From Candidatus Aminicenantota bacterium (GTDB lineage: Bacteria > Acidobacteriota > Aminicenantia > Aminicenantales > UBA4085), in NCBI GenBank assembly GCA_003141555.1, contig PLMN01000029.1:213922-277921 (forward strand): a stretch of 64,000 nt of DNA, written 5' to 3'. Shown here one piece after another: positions 41,941 to 50,042 of the stretch (its first letter is position 1; each line of letters begins with the position of its first letter). The notes below the pieces were generated by a model, which ran no database searches, was not told the origin of the DNA, and worked only from the letters and a program-made list of their open reading frames with translations. The position numbers were made by a program, and so were the translations under genes.

Positions 41941-42935
41941 GGCTTTTCGTCACCGGGGCCAACGGCTTCGTAGGATCGAACTTCTGCCGCTATTTCCGGG
42001 AGCTGGGCTGGGACGTCCATGGGCTCGTCCGGACGACGTCCGATCTCCATTTCCTCGCCGGCCTCGGCGTCCACCTCGTGTTCGGCGACCTCCGGTACGC
42101 CGGCTCGTTCGCCATTCCCGACGGCGTGGACTATGTCATTCACGCCGCCGCGAGCACGTCCGACACGGCCGACGACGAAACCTGCAGGAGCAATATCCTG
42201 ATTCCAGCGGTCAACCTGGCGGCGAAGGTCGAGGCCATGGCCCCGCCGCCGAAGCGCCTGGTCGCGATCTCGACCGCTCTGGCCTTGGGATTCGGGGCCC
42301 CGGACATCTCGGAAGAGAGGCCCGGAAAGCCGGCGGACTTCATGCCCTATGCGCGCTATAAGATCGCCTCGGAAAAGCTTTTCCTCGCCCGCTGGAAGGA
42401 GGCGCGCCTCCCGGTCGTCATCCTGCGGCCGGGAGACGTCTTCGGCCCCAACGACCGGGTATCGAGCGCCCTGATGCTTAGGGCCTGCGAACGCGGTACG
42501 CCCCTCATCGTCGGGCAAGGCCGGCACCGGTTCGGCTACTGCTATAGCGGGAATCTTTGCCAGGCCGCTCACCGGGCTCTCATAACGGAGGGCATCGAGG
42601 GCCAAGCCTTCACCGTGACCAACGGCATGCTGCCCACCTGGAGGGAATTTTTCGAAGGCCTTCAAAAGTGGATGCGGCGGAAGCAGCGGATCTACGTTCC
42701 CGCATGGACGGCGTTCGCCATCGCGGGCGTGATGTCGGGCCTGAAAAAGGTACGCCGCCGCTACGAACCGATGCTCACCTATTATCGGATCAAGCGTGTC
42801 GTCACCGAGACGACCTACGACATATCCCGGACGATCGCGGACCTCGACTACCGTCCCGACGACGACCTGGATCGCCAGACCCGGGAGATCGTGGACTGGT
42901 ATCTCCGGGAGAAGAAAGATGGGCTTATTGCCTAG
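41937..42935 (+). CDS. NAD-dependent epimerase/dehydratase family protein
   Basis: A 332-aa extended SDR. MRLFVTGANGFVGSNFCRYF is the NAD-binding TGxxGFxG motif. The usual catalytic Tyr/Lys pair sits in MPYARYKIASEKLF (YxxxK), preceded by AISTALALGFG as the Ser/Thr site, and RPGDVFGPND follows. It resembles 3-beta-HSD-like and sugar-epimerase proteins, also related to the island gene at 7036. Its ATG overlaps the PAP2 remnant stop, and it overlaps the downstream CPBP gene by 17 nt. Substrate unknown. Confidence 0.87.
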   Translation: MRLFVTGANGFVGSNFCRYFRELGWDVHGLVRTTSDLHFLAGLGVHLVFGDLRYAGSFAIPDGVDYVIHAAASTSDTADDETCRSNILIPAVNLAAKVEAMAPPPKRLVAISTALALGFGAPDISEERPGKPADFMPYARYKIASEKLFLARWKEARLPVVILRPGDVFGPNDRVSSALMLRACERGTPLIVGQGRHRFGYCYSGNLCQAAHRALITEGIEGQAFTVTNGMLPTWREFFEGLQKWMRRKQRIYVPAWTAFAIAGVMSGLKKVRRRYEPMLTYYRIKRVVTETTYDISRTIADLDYRPDDDLDRQTREIVDWYLREKKDGLIA

Positions 42936-43614
42936 CGGCGTCGACGTCCGCGGCGTCCTCTACGTCTATCTCGCCTTCGCTTTCGTCCCGATGATGACGG
43001 TCTTCCACCATCGGACCCTGCGGGCGAAGCATGGCGATTTTCGGGGAGCGATCCTGTATTTCGCGGCGTTTTTCGTCCTGTTCCTGGCCGTGCCGTTCGC
43101 GATTATTTTCGCTTGCGCCTCGCGCCCCGGGGATGTTCTCGGGTCCGTCGGCGTGGCGGCGGGCCATGCCGGGACTGGCCTCCTTCTGATGGCGATCGGC
43201 GTCCCGCTCGCGCTGACCGCCGGCTTCATCGGCTCCCGGGACCCGGCTCTACGCGAGCAATATCCGTTTTCCAAGGAAGCTTGTTCGAAGACGCGGCGGT
43301 TCGTCATCTACGAGGGCGCCTATCTCGTCCTCTATTACGTCCCGTGGGAATTCCTGTTCCGAGGGATCCTGTTCCTTCCCCTGGTTCCGCTCGTCGGCCT
43401 CGTCCCGGCCCTGGCCGTCCAGACGATCGTCTCTACTCTCTATCACTTCGGCCATCCGGCGAGCGAGATCTTCTCCGCCGCTATGGCCGGCTTCGTTTTC
43501 GGGCTGATCGCCTACGCCACGGGATCGATTTTCTACACGGCGGCCATCCACGCCATGGTCGGCATCGCCACCGACACGTTCATCTGCCTCCGGCGCCGGC
43601 GGGCCGGAGCCTAG
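42919..43614 (+). CDS. CPBP-family intramembrane metalloprotease-like protein
   Basis: A 231-aa polytopic protein with several TM segments (LYFAAFFVLFLAVPFAIIFA and others). The CPBP/Abi signature appears as YYVPWEFLFRGILF (Glu and Arg of ExxxR), STLYHFGHPASE (His) and AIHAMVGIATD (second His). The canonical motif 1 has EE; here the first is Trp-Glu, so activity is uncertain. Such proteins process prenylated proteins or mediate self-immunity in bacteria. The start at 42919 overlaps the epimerase gene by 17 nt, indicating coupling. Confidence 0.78.
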   Translation: MGLLPSGVDVRGVLYVYLAFAFVPMMTVFHHRTLRAKHGDFRGAILYFAAFFVLFLAVPFAIIFACASRPGDVLGSVGVAAGHAGTGLLLMAIGVPLALTAGFIGSRDPALREQYPFSKEACSKTRRFVIYEGAYLVLYYVPWEFLFRGILFLPLVPLVGLVPALAVQTIVSTLYHFGHPASEIFSAAMAGFVFGLIAYATGSIFYTAAIHAMVGIATDTFICLRRRRAGA

Positions 43615-43662
43615 CGCGGCAAAGATCCTCGTGACAGGCGCGACGGGCTTCACGGCGTCCGG

Positions 43663-44232
43663 CTATCCGAAAAGTTCTTCGGCCAGCTCCTCCCGACCCG
43701 CCCTCGTCGTGGAAGAGTAGGGGATGATTTTGTGCGTCCCCACCCGGTCCCGGATTTCCCGCATCCGCACCGCATACCGCGAGGGCTTGACCTTGTCCGC
43801 CTTGTTGGCGACGATCACGACCGGCTTCCGCGTCGCCTCCAAGCCTTCGAGCATCTCCAGGTCGCTCTCGGTGGGCCCGACCTCCGCGTCGATGATGAAG
43901 ACGACTTTCTTCGGATGATACGGCGATTGGAACAAATACCAGTCGATGAGGCCGTGGAGCCTCCGCTTCGTTTCCAACGAGTGCTTGGAATGCCCGTATC
44001 CCGGTAAATCCAGCGCGTAGGTATGGCCTTCGACCAGGAAGACGTTGATTTGCTGGGTCCGGCCGGGAAACGAGCTGGCCCGGGCCAGCCCTTTCTGGCC
44101 GGTCAGCGAGTTGATGACGCTGGATTTACCGACGTTCGAGCGGCCGATGAAGGCGATCTGGGGCGTCCCGTCATCGAGCAGCGGATCGGGTCCGACGAGG
44201 CCCTTGACGAACAGCGCGGCCAGCTTCTTCAT
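43663..44232 (-). CDS. engB: Ribosome biogenesis GTP-binding protein EngB (YsxC/YihA)
   Basis: A 189-aa small GTPase. G1 is GRSNVGKSSVINSL, G3 is DLPGYGHSK and G4 is NKADKVK; the PGRTQQINVF segment is the switch I region typical of EngB. It assists 50S ribosomal subunit assembly. Length fits the family (about 195). It is convergent with the CPBP gene and divergent from the beta-propeller gene at 44378. Confidence 0.95.
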   Translation of the reverse strand: MKKLAALFVKGLVGPDPLLDDGTPQIAFIGRSNVGKSSVINSLTGQKGLARASSFPGRTQQINVFLVEGHTYALDLPGYGHSKHSLETKRRLHGLIDWYLFQSPYHPKKVVFIIDAEVGPTESDLEMLEGLEATRKPVVIVANKADKVKPSRYAVRMREIRDRVGTHKIIPYSSTTRAGREELAEELFG

Positions 44233-44377
44233 GGATCCATCATATCAGATTTCGCCCCCCCCGGGCGATTGGCTTTCCGGGGCAGAACGCATCCTCGCCG
44301 ATCAGACAGGGAGAGCCGGTTCAGGGAAACGGGAAGAACGCCACCCGTCCGGGCGTCTAAATGGAAAGGAGAAGCTT

Positions 44378-45418
44378 ATGCAGAAAAAGTGGAATATCGT
44401 TCTCGCGGCGCTCTTGGCTCTCGGCATCGCCGGTCTCGGGCTGGCCTTGCCCCAGGGAGGCGGCTATCACCTCCTGAAGAAGCTGGCGATCGGCGGCCAA
44501 GGCGGCTGGGATTATCTGGCCCTGGAGACCGGCTCGCGCCTGCTCTATGTCTCGCACGGCAACGCCTTTGAGATCGTCAACGTCGACACCGGCGCCAAGC
44601 TCGCCCCGATCACCAACCTCCAGGGCGTCCACGGCGTGGCCTTTGCCCCAACCCTGGGCCGTGGCTACATTTCGAACGGCCGCGGCAACAACGTCACGGT
44701 CTTCGACCTCAAAACCCAGAAAGTCATCGAAGAGGTCTCGGTCACGCCCGCCCAGAATCCCGATGCGATCATGTATGACGCCTTTTCCGGCCGCGTATTC
44801 ACCTTCAACGGCCGGTCCCAAAACGCCACGGCCATCGATGCCGCGACGGACAAGGTCGCGGGCACGGTCGACCTCGGCGGCAAGCCCGAGTTCGCCTGCC
44901 CCGACGGCAAGGGCATGGTCTACGTCAATGTCGAGGACAAGAGCGAAATCGTGGGCTTCGAGTCCAAGACCCTCACGGTCAAGAAGCGCTGGTCGATCGC
45001 CCCGGGCGAAGGGCCGAGCGGGTTGGCTATCGATCTCAAGAACAAGCGCCTCTTCAGCGTCTGCGACAAGGTCATGGTCGTCTCCGACTTCGAGAACGGC
45101 AAGGTCGTGACCACGGTCCCGATCGGCGACGGGCCGGACGCCGTCCGCTATGACCCCGGCACCGGCCTGGTGTTTTCTTCCAACGGCAGCGACGGGACGA
45201 TGACCGTGGTGAAGCAGGAATCGGCCGACAAGTACGGCGTCCTCGAGACCGTTCCCACGGCCCGCGGCGGCCGGACGATGGAGCTCGATCCCAAGACGCA
45301 CAACGTCTTCATCGTCTGCGCCGAATACGGCCCGGCCCCGGCCCCGACGAAGGAGCAGCCGAAACCGCGGCCGACCGTGGTTCCCGACTCCTTCCAGGTG
45401 CTGGTCCTCGGCAAATAA
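44378..45418 (+). CDS. Exported YVTN/YncE-like beta-propeller protein
   Basis: A 346-aa protein with a signal peptide (WNIVLAALLALGIAGLGLAL) and about seven propeller blades, each with a pattern such as GRGYISNGRGNNVTVFDLKT or GRVFTFNGRSQNATAIDAAT. Such proteins bind ligands or nucleic acids in the periplasm; a specific activity is not evident. AAAGGAG precedes the ATG. A strong terminator follows. Confidence 0.85.
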   Translation: MQKKWNIVLAALLALGIAGLGLALPQGGGYHLLKKLAIGGQGGWDYLALETGSRLLYVSHGNAFEIVNVDTGAKLAPITNLQGVHGVAFAPTLGRGYISNGRGNNVTVFDLKTQKVIEEVSVTPAQNPDAIMYDAFSGRVFTFNGRSQNATAIDAATDKVAGTVDLGGKPEFACPDGKGMVYVNVEDKSEIVGFESKTLTVKKRWSIAPGEGPSGLAIDLKNKRLFSVCDKVMVVSDFENGKVVTTVPIGDGPDAVRYDPGTGLVFSSNGSDGTMTVVKQESADKYGVLETVPTARGGRTMELDPKTHNVFIVCAEYGPAPAPTKEQPKPRPTVVPDSFQVLVLGK

Positions 45419-45428
45419 TCAACTCTTC

Positions 45429-45469
45429 GGCCGGAGGGATGGAGGGATCCGTCCTTCCGGCCTTTTTCG
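45429..45469 (+). terminator. Rho-independent terminator
   Basis: GGCCGGAGGGA pairs with TCCTTCCGGCC (one wobble) across a 12-base loop, followed by TTTTTCGTTT. It ends the beta-propeller gene and lies just before the convergent Dus-Maf gene end. Confidence 0.85.
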
Positions 45470-45488
45470 TTTCAGGGGAAAAACGCCG

Positions 45489-47162
45489 TCAGCCCTTCGG
45501 CGCCTCCGGATTCAGCCGCTCGAACTCCAGGAGGAGGTCCCGGACCCGGGCGACGGGCAGTCCCACCACGTTGTCGAAATCTCCCTCGATTTTCGCCACC
45601 AGAGCGTCGCCGGATTCCTGGACGGCATAGGCGCCCGCCTTGTCGAGGCAGTCCACCGCATCCAGGTAGCCCTCGATCGCCTCGGGCGTCAGCTCCTTGA
45701 ACGTGACCCAGGTGGTCTCGTGCCCGTGGAGGAGCCGGCGGCCGGTCCGGCGATAGAGGGTGAAGCCGGTGACAACGCGATGGCGCCGTCCCGAGAGCTT
45801 GGCCAGCATTTCACCCGCTTCGGCCCGGTTCGCGGGCTTGCCGAAGATCTCGTTCTCGAGGCAGACGAGCGTGTCGGCGGCGATGATCAAGGCCTTCGGG
45901 TACCGTTCCCCGACCGCCTCGGCCTTTGCGACCGCCGCCCGGACGGCATAGCCCGCCGGGTTGCGCTCGCGGAGGGGCTCCTCGTCGATGCCGCTCGGCA
46001 CGACGAGGAAGTCGTCCACGATCCGCTTGAGCAGCTCGCGGCGCCGGGGGGAAGCCGAGGCGAGGATGATGCCGGGCGCGCCGTCGGCCGGGTCAATGCC
46101 GTCCGGTTCTACCGGAACCGTGACCGCCGGGCCGGGAGCGCCGTAATGCTCGACCATCACCGACCGCCAGTCCGTCTCGCTCTTGATCCCGACGAAGGCC
46201 ATGCGGACCTTGGCCGGGTGGGGATGGACCCGGGCGTAATGGATCCCGAAGGTGCGCATGCGCTTCTCGGCCCGCCGCTGTCCGTAGAGCGCCCGGGCCA
46301 GCTCGAAATGCCGCTCCAAGAGCTCGCGCTGCTCCTCGAGGCTCGGGAGAAAAGGCGGGCGGCCCGCGGCAAGGTCTCTCGCCTGGCGGAAGATCCAGGG
46401 GTTGCCGATTGCCCCTCGCGCCGCCAGGACGCCGTCGAGCCCGGTCTCCTCCAGCATTCGCAAAGCGTCGGCGGCGCTCGTGACGTCGCCCGAGCCAAGG
46501 ACGGTCTTCTCCGGGAAAGCGCTCTTTACCCTCTTGAGGAAGCTCCAATCCGCGCGGCCTTTGTATTTCTGGTCCACGCTCCGGGCGTGGACGGCGATCG
46601 CCGCAACACCGGCTTCGAAAGCGCCCCGGGCGATCTCCCAGAAGGCCTCGTTCTCGACGTCGGACGCGAGGAAGGCCCGCCGGAGCTTCAGGGTCACCGG
46701 CCGATCGGGGACCGCGTCCAGGACCGCCCGGACGGTGTCCAAGGCGACCCGCGGGTTGCTCATCATGTAGCCCCCGCGCTTCTTGGAAACCACCTTTCTG
46801 ACGGGGCAGGCAAAGTTCAAGTCGATGACGTCGAAGCCCATGTCACGCAGGACGACGGCCGCCTGGGCCATGACCTTCGGCTCGATGCCCATGATCTGCC
46901 CGGCCAGGGGATGATCCGCGGCGTCCATCCGGACGAGCTTTCTCCGCAGCTTCCCGTCGAGGAGAAGCAGGCGGTCGAGCATAGCCTCGGTGGTACAGTA
47001 CGGCGCGCCGGCCGACCGGCAGATCAGGCGGTAGCTGAGATCGCTGAACCCGGCCAGGGCGGCCAGGCCGACCGGAAAATCGAGGACGAGAGGACCGATC
47101 CGCAGGGGTTTGACGAGCGGGACCGAACCGCCCGGCGGGGGATTCGACGATGCCGCGGCCAT
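45489..47162 (-). CDS. Fusion of tRNA-dihydrouridine synthase and Maf nucleotide pyrophosphatase
   Basis: A 557-aa two-domain protein. Residues 1-350 are a Dus flavoenzyme: ALAGFSDLSYRLICR, DLNFACPVRKVVSKKRGG with catalytic Cys119, and GSGDVTSAADALRMLEET plus GVLAARGAIGNPWIF at the FMN site. From about residue 360 a Maf domain begins: GIILASASPRRRELLKRI, then IIAADTLVCLENEIFGKP and VVTGFTLYRR. Dus reduces uridines in tRNA; Maf hydrolyses noncanonical or pyrimidine nucleoside triphosphates to monophosphates. The reading frame is open throughout, so this is a true fusion. It lies 14 nt after the 909-aa gene on the same strand. Confidence 0.9.
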   Translation of the reverse strand: MAAASSNPPPGGSVPLVKPLRIGPLVLDFPVGLAALAGFSDLSYRLICRSAGAPYCTTEAMLDRLLLLDGKLRRKLVRMDAADHPLAGQIMGIEPKVMAQAAVVLRDMGFDVIDLNFACPVRKVVSKKRGGYMMSNPRVALDTVRAVLDAVPDRPVTLKLRRAFLASDVENEAFWEIARGAFEAGVAAIAVHARSVDQKYKGRADWSFLKRVKSAFPEKTVLGSGDVTSAADALRMLEETGLDGVLAARGAIGNPWIFRQARDLAAGRPPFLPSLEEQRELLERHFELARALYGQRRAEKRMRTFGIHYARVHPHPAKVRMAFVGIKSETDWRSVMVEHYGAPGPAVTVPVEPDGIDPADGAPGIILASASPRRRELLKRIVDDFLVVPSGIDEEPLRERNPAGYAVRAAVAKAEAVGERYPKALIIAADTLVCLENEIFGKPANRAEAGEMLAKLSGRRHRVVTGFTLYRRTGRRLLHGHETTWVTFKELTPEAIEGYLDAVDCLDKAGAYAVQESGDALVAKIEGDFDNVVGLPVARVRDLLLEFERLNPEAPKG

Positions 47163-47176
47163 GGCGCTCCCGCTTC

Positions 47177-49906
47177 CTAGCGCGTCGTGATCAGGTTTCT
47201 GCCGCGCATCTCCTCGAGCGCCTTCTTCCAGTCGCCGGCCGCGCCCCAGAGGTAATAGGAGAAATAGCGCACGGTCTTCTGGTAGATCGGCACCCAGGGC
47301 TGGAATTCAACATAGTAATGGTTGGATTCGCCGTTGGAGGGATGGTTCATCCACATGTGGAGGAACTCGGGCTCGCTCACGGGGAACGCCCCGACGAAGG
47401 CGATGTCTTCCTTGGTGTCGTAGCCCGCATTCCAGCCTTCCTTCAGGCTGAGGACGCGGCCGTAATATTCCTCGGGGCGCATCCGGAATTCCCGGACTCC
47501 CTCGGTCGTCGGGACGAAAAACGCGTCCTCCGGGCCGTGGGATTTTCCGAGCTCAAGGATGGGCTGCGGGCCGATCATCTTGAGCTCGGGATTCCGGAAC
47601 GTGAGGGCGAAACGAACTTCGAGGAGGGGCGAATCCCCATAGAGAGTGAAGATCTTTTCGATGAGATTGCCGTAGAAATCCGCGTGCATCCTGACCTGGA
47701 CGTACGACCCGGTCCGCTTGACGACTTCGGCGTCGTAGACCTTGTGGGTCTCGATGCTGGCTTGGCCGAGGAAATCCTCGAATCCGCCGTAGGGGTAAAA
47801 GCCCCGCTCGCGGAACGGCCTCCGGTCGGACGCTTCCTTGGCCGGCCAGAGCTTGAAGAGGACATTATCGTTCCGGTCCTTGACGAAATATTCGATGACC
47901 CGGGCCCCGATGGCTAGGAGGGTCACCCGGACCTTGGAATTTTCGAGGCGGTATTCCGGGATCCCGTCCTTGTTGAGATCGACGTCGGTCACCGTCGCTA
48001 CTCCCACGCCTGCGGCCGCCCCGACCCCGAGCTGGCTCCAGTTCTCCACGCCCAGGGCCTTGACCCGGACGCGATATGAACCGGCGGCGAGCGGGAGCTT
48101 GAAGTCGAGAGCGCTGTATTCGGACGGCGAGATCAGGCTTTCGCGAACCTCGGTCTGGACCGGTTTTCCGGTCTCGGCTCCCGCGGGGAACACAGCGACC
48201 TCGATCGGGACCTTGGGCATCTCGGAAAAGTTGTAGATCGAAACCGGGTAGACGACTTCGGGCGCCTGTCCATAGAGAAGCTGATGAACCGAAATCGCCC
48301 GCGGGAGGTCGGCGACGGCCAGCGTCCGCTTGGTTCCGTCCTTCCATTCGAACCGGACCTGGATGGGATTTGCCCGGCCGCAGGCCGCCGGACCGGTCTT
48401 GATCTTGACGGCCTTGAAGAACGGGGTCCCCGGTTCGAGCGTGATTTTCGCCCGGGATTCGCCCACGACGGCCAGCTCGGGCGCGGTCTCGATGACGAGC
48501 GTTCCCGCGAGCGGGGCCGGTCCGAGGTTGGCGATCCGGATTTCGAGGCTGTTGCGGGAGGCCATTTCGGCCCCGATCTGGACCTGGTCGCCGAACCGGC
48601 GTTCGAGAAGGGCCCGGTCGAGAAGCAGCATCTGGAGGGCGTTGCGCAGCGGCGCCGGGCCGAGCATCTTCCCCTGGGGAAGGACGCCCACCGCCCGGCG
48701 GCCGAGGATCGCCCGGTACATCGCCTCGCGCGTCCAGCGCGTCCCTTTCTCGGCGAAGAGGACCATACATGGGGCCGCGTCCTCGCGGACCATGCCCGTA
48801 GGGAGGATGAAGGGCGCGTTTTCGGCGTCGATCTGCTTTTTGTTGCCCTCGACGGCGATGACCCCGTCATACTTGAACGCGTCGCAGTCGGCCGAGAACA
48901 CCGGCCGGAACGCCCAGCCGCCACGGTCCTTTATGAACTTGATCCAGTCCTTCTCGAGCGGCGTGTCCTGGATCTTGAAACCGTCCCAGTTCGACAATCC
49001 GAAGCCGAGCGTCTCGAAACTTCGTGACGCCTTGGCCGAGCCCACGTCCGCGACGACGGGCAGCCCGGCTTTGGACAGCCATTCGGGCAGTTGCTTTTGC
49101 ATGAGGTAATCCATGTAGCCGTCGAAGGTGAACCAGTCGTTGCCCTGGGCCAGGCCCTTGGCGATGACCTCGAGGGGATGGCCGGGAAAACACGTCACGC
49201 TGTGGAGCAGCGTCCCCGTGGCGAACCAGCCCCGGTGAAAATCATATTGACGGACGGCCGCCTCGGCGCCTTTGACCAGGTCCTTGAACCGGATGAAATC
49301 GCGGGGTTCGTCGGATAGGACGGCGAACAGGCGGCGGGCGCCGCTCGTCAGGAAAAAGGCGTGGACCGGATGAAATCCGGCCGCGTTGAATTGGTGGCTT
49401 TTCAAGGCGGCAAGCCCCGGGGTTCCGAGCCCCAAAGCGGCCGCGAGGCCGCGCCCCGCGTCCGAGGAGGCGCCGGCGTAGACGATCAGGTTCCCGGCCG
49501 TGGCGGCCAGCTTCGCGTTCAGAGCGTCGAGGCTGGGGACGTTGAGCTCCTGGCGGGGCGAGGACATTAGCTCGTCGAGGAAGCCTTCCTCCATCCACAG
49601 CCCCGGGATGCCCAGCTCCTCGGCGACGTCGACCTTGTTCTGGAGGATCGTCCCGGCGACATCCGGGAGGCTCATCTGGAACAGGTTGCCGTACTGGTAG
49701 CCGTTCCAGGCCAGGCTGTGCCAGTAATTCGTATAGCCGTGGAACTGGCCCGGCGTGACGATGGGGGAAGGGCCGAGGCCGGGCGGCGCCGCGTATTTGA
49801 AATCGTCGAGCCGGGTCGGGGCCTGCGGGTCCGCGTGCAGAAACAGGGCGGCCGGGGCGAACATGAAACAGAAAATTAAGGCGGGGGCGATCCTGGTGCG
49901 GCTCAT
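47177..49906 (-). CDS. Large secreted protein of unknown family
   Basis: A 909-aa protein with a signal peptide (LIFCFMFAPAALFLHA). The first 400 residues look like a TIM-barrel glycosidase (GYTNYWHSLAWNGYQYGN, GLWMEEGFLDELM, NDWFTFDGYMDYLMQKQLPE). The next region is Ig-like beta sandwiches. After about residue 640 a mutarotase-like beta-supersandwich follows (GVATVTDVDLNKDGIPEYRL, YPYGGFEDFLGQ, MWMNHPSNGESNHYYVEFQ). I do not recognise the family; a polysaccharide-degrading or binding role is likely from architecture. GGAAAGGAG precedes the ATG. Confidence 0.7.
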   Translation of the reverse strand: MSRTRIAPALIFCFMFAPAALFLHADPQAPTRLDDFKYAAPPGLGPSPIVTPGQFHGYTNYWHSLAWNGYQYGNLFQMSLPDVAGTILQNKVDVAEELGIPGLWMEEGFLDELMSSPRQELNVPSLDALNAKLAATAGNLIVYAGASSDAGRGLAAALGLGTPGLAALKSHQFNAAGFHPVHAFFLTSGARRLFAVLSDEPRDFIRFKDLVKGAEAAVRQYDFHRGWFATGTLLHSVTCFPGHPLEVIAKGLAQGNDWFTFDGYMDYLMQKQLPEWLSKAGLPVVADVGSAKASRSFETLGFGLSNWDGFKIQDTPLEKDWIKFIKDRGGWAFRPVFSADCDAFKYDGVIAVEGNKKQIDAENAPFILPTGMVREDAAPCMVLFAEKGTRWTREAMYRAILGRRAVGVLPQGKMLGPAPLRNALQMLLLDRALLERRFGDQVQIGAEMASRNSLEIRIANLGPAPLAGTLVIETAPELAVVGESRAKITLEPGTPFFKAVKIKTGPAACGRANPIQVRFEWKDGTKRTLAVADLPRAISVHQLLYGQAPEVVYPVSIYNFSEMPKVPIEVAVFPAGAETGKPVQTEVRESLISPSEYSALDFKLPLAAGSYRVRVKALGVENWSQLGVGAAAGVGVATVTDVDLNKDGIPEYRLENSKVRVTLLAIGARVIEYFVKDRNDNVLFKLWPAKEASDRRPFRERGFYPYGGFEDFLGQASIETHKVYDAEVVKRTGSYVQVRMHADFYGNLIEKIFTLYGDSPLLEVRFALTFRNPELKMIGPQPILELGKSHGPEDAFFVPTTEGVREFRMRPEEYYGRVLSLKEGWNAGYDTKEDIAFVGAFPVSEPEFLHMWMNHPSNGESNHYYVEFQPWVPIYQKTVRYFSYYLWGAAGDWKKALEEMRGRNLITTR

Positions 49907-49980
49907 GGCGACTCTCCTTTCCGGTCCGGGTTTCCTTTTGTATTATACCGATATCGGAAGCCGCCGCCAGTCCGCTCGGC

Positions 49981-50009
49981 TTGACACCCGCCCCAAGTCC
50001 ATGTAATTT
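49981..50009 (+). promoter_or_regulatory. Sigma-70-type promoter for gatE-gatD
   Basis: TTGACA (49981-49986), a 17-base spacer and TAATTT (50004-50009) lie 34 bases before the GatE start. Confidence 0.6.
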
Positions 50010-50042
50010 GGCTATTTCCGGAACCGTTCGGGAAAGAATTCC

